From NCBI GenBank assembly GCA_013400155.1, contig VXBM01001079.1:45727-109726 (forward strand): a stretch of DNA of 64,000 bases. Reading direction: 5' to 3'. A program made the position numbers and the translations under genes. Positions 61,769 to 64,000 of the stretch are shown in pieces (within the stretch, counting starts at the first letter, position 1; every line of letters begins with the position of its first letter). The notes beneath the pieces are model-generated. The model saw nothing but the letters and a program-made list of their open reading frames with translations, made no database searches and had not been told where the DNA came from. Source of the stretch: Helopsaltes ochotensis. Its lineage: Eukaryota > Chordata > Aves > Passeriformes > Locustellidae.

Positions 61769-63792
61769 ATTTATCTCCCCTCAAAGTATGTGTACATAAT
61801 GAATTTAATATGTTGTTGATAATAAAGAATTATGAAGAACTTGCATTTTTTAAAGGAATATGGAAGAAAAATGTTTTTTATAAGTTATAGGATTAAATTG
61901 TGCAAAAATATCATCCTATCATTACATTTTTTTTCTCAGATAATATTAAAATACAGGAAAGCATGAGAAAGCAGTAGATAATTAAAAGAAACCTTTGTCA
62001 TTTTTAGACGCTGTAAGTGGCAACTGGTACTAGAGTATTCATGAATAGACAATTTAATAAAAGCTCATGTTCCTCAATGACACTTAACTACAGCCTTTTT
62101 ACAGATTTAACATGCTAATCTATTTCTTTTGATAAATGTTTAAATTTTTCCCCCTAGAATGTTCTAGCCTGTTTTGCACATTGGTGGAGAGTAAAATTCT
62201 CCCAACCTTTCCCCTGACATTTTGCAAGTTCAAAAATTGCTGATAACAAGGATTTATTTCCAATTTAATCTCACCAATCATGGTTATTCTAGGGCATAGC
62301 TCTAATAGTAGCAGCATAATGCTCATTGACATAATAACACAGATGAGCTGAAAAAGAAATCATCTAACAACAGTACTTGGAATAAAGCTGTATCTCTTAT
62401 GTCCTATTTTTACATGCAAAGAAAAGCAACACCATAAGGATTTTAAGGTTTTTATCTTTATGTACACAGTAAATGCTTTTATGGAAAATCTTATTAAACA
62501 AATTTCAGGCTTCAAGGAGGAAATAAAACCATAATTTAGTTCCCTATTCTACCAGCTCTTATACAGCTTCATCTGAGTGGTGCCTTTACATTACAGTAAA
62601 ACCCCCATAGTTTCATATATCATTAAAAATAGTATCTTTAAAATGGTTAGGAGTTTCTACTATGAGACCAAGAAAAAATTGAATCCAAAGAAAGCAGATT
62701 TATTTTTGATCAGCTCTAGTTCTTACTGTGGGTCCCTTCATTATTTGCGATAATAAAAAATATTTTAATCAGTGCAAACAACAGCTATTTCCTACCTTCT
62801 ATCCCATTTGAAGAGTTATTTACTAACTTTGGAAAAAATATTAGAATATTCAGTGCAAATATTGTTTAGGGACTCCTTCATGTCATTAAGCAAACTGCCC
62901 TAGAGTGAAAGACACAACTTAGAAAAAAAAGCCTCAGAATAACCAATGGAAAAAAAAATGAAAAACCTCCTACTTTATTCTTACTGTTCTAATGTATGTT
63001 TCATCTTAGTTAGTAGCTCATTGCAAGATTTAAGGAATTATTAAAAGTAGCCTTTACTTGTAGTAGTAAATTAAGTTGTGATGCATTTTCTTCTGTTGCA
63101 TTTCTGTTTAACTATTTCTCAGATTTAGTAAATTTCAGTAGGTTTAGCAGCTGTTAAGTATGATTTTGTATTTTATATGTTCAAGATTATTTTAGGTGTA
63201 CTCCTCTGTAACATACTCTAAACATAGCCTTTTTAAGAGATCTTCTAGTTCAGCTTTTTAAAATAGAATTAGGGATTCCTCCATAGATTTGTTCTGCTAA
63301 TGAATGAGCCATAGAATACTTTTTTCTTCTTTTTAGTACTGTTTAATCAAAAATAGGTTTTCTCCTTTGTTTAAGACTAGATATTTAGAGCAAAAATACA
63401 TAATCAAATTAAGGCAACAGAAGCAAAACTTCAGTGAGGATTAAGGGCATTTTGAGATTACAAAGCAGCTGCTCACACCCATTCTAGAACTGGGACATCT
63501 GTAAATTCCCAGAAGCCTAATAATCTGATTCTTGGAAACATGATGGAAATTGTCTACCTATTATTATGTACTGGATTGACATTCTTCTAATTAACATAAG
63601 GTACTTGATCTTCAATTTGGATCTGATTTAGACTTACAAATTAACACATGATCCCTTCCAGTCTACAGTAGTAGCCTGTACAAAACTAGGCTCAGAGAAG
63701 TAGAAGCAAAAGAACTGGGGCAAGGTGTAATTTTTATTACATAAAATAAATTTTAATAACTTCTCAAATTATCTTGTTTTTTACTGTAGCTG

Positions 63793-63821
63793 CGCGCACA
63801 CACACACACACACACACACAA
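63793..63821. repeat. (CA)n dinucleotide microsatellite
   Basis: GCGC followed by about 14 CA units. Alternating purine-pyrimidine sequence with Z-DNA potential. Confidence 0.96.
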
Positions 63822-64000
63822 ATAAAAAAAATCTGTTCCATTTTAACCACTGTGTTGATACAGATACACCTAACAAATTCCTCTAGGGTAGAGAAAACCA
63901 GTCAAAACATGTAAAATATACAAAATGTACTGGCCTAACATTGAATGTGGCAGAGTACAAAGCATCTCTACTCCTTCTGGTCAAGACTTATACTCTTTGA

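Larger units (their letters stand above)
58706..64000. other. AT-rich non-coding DNA to window end
   Basis: No gene, LTR or LINE recognised. Simple repeats at 60622-60677, 61087-61130, 61694-61768 and 63793-63821 are listed separately. The 59387-59746 minus-strand frame (119 codons) has no family motif and no start context or splice signal to support it. Confidence 0.5.

Noticed and set aside
1..64000. CRISPR arrays, bacterial operons, rRNA or tRNA genes
   Set aside because: No spaced palindromic repeats, tRNA B-box or rRNA sequence seen. The only tandem arrays are 2-5 bp microsatellites, a few two-copy duplications and the 1.7-kb duplicate.

Overview
This window looks like vertebrate nuclear DNA, almost certainly from a bird and probably a songbird. 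The evidence is repeated CR1 LINE fragments with the avian 3' octamer end (ATTCTATG-type), two or more LTR types I recognise from avian endogenous retroviruses, simple repeats, an assembly gap of 145 N and one isolated N. There is no operon structure, no bacterial gene and no convincing protein-coding exon. Nearly all open frames are under 100 codons and are chance frames or lie in repeats. The DNA is AT-rich by eye except for a GC-rich block near 27.2-27.9 kb. It is best read as a gene desert or a very large intron.

Layout: 1-89 is a pentanucleotide repeat. 3053-5061 is an old LTR-like repeat split by a minus-strand CR1 at about 3712-4642 that still shows a broken reverse transcriptase (RT). 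6237-6837 is a second, solo-LTR-like element. 12657-16033 is a near-perfect tandem pair of 1688-bp units meeting at a single N (14345), and each unit carries a scrambled set of three CR1 pieces in alternating orientation. 19663-20060 is an old CR1. 22043-22140 is a TA/TG repeat. 27230-27860 is GC-rich with a GACA array, followed by a CCTT array that runs into the N gap at 28460-28604. 29041-30018 is a head-to-head pair of CR1 copies with both 3' ends pointing outward.

From 30 kb on: 40815-41694 is a minus-strand endogenous retrovirus remnant (degraded LTR, primer-binding-site-like sequence, leader). 48868-49553 is a plus-strand CR1, and a 71-bp piece of it reappears 1.2 kb upstream at 48053-48123 with its central 29 bp inverted and an 11-bp direct repeat at the ends. 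53067-53348 is a compact 282-bp solo LTR with TG/CA ends and a 5-bp target duplication. The remainder is unique-looking AT-rich DNA with small simple repeats and a few stretches that read like conserved regulatory DNA (for example 31241-31303).

I found no new multi-gene system. The most useful observations are the twisted templated insertion at 48 kb, the N-joined tandem duplication at 14.3 kb (probably an assembly or haplotype artefact), the nested and inverted CR1 arrangements, the clean solo LTR, and a weak candidate terminal exon at 54913. Family assignments come from recognition of the sequence, not from a database search.
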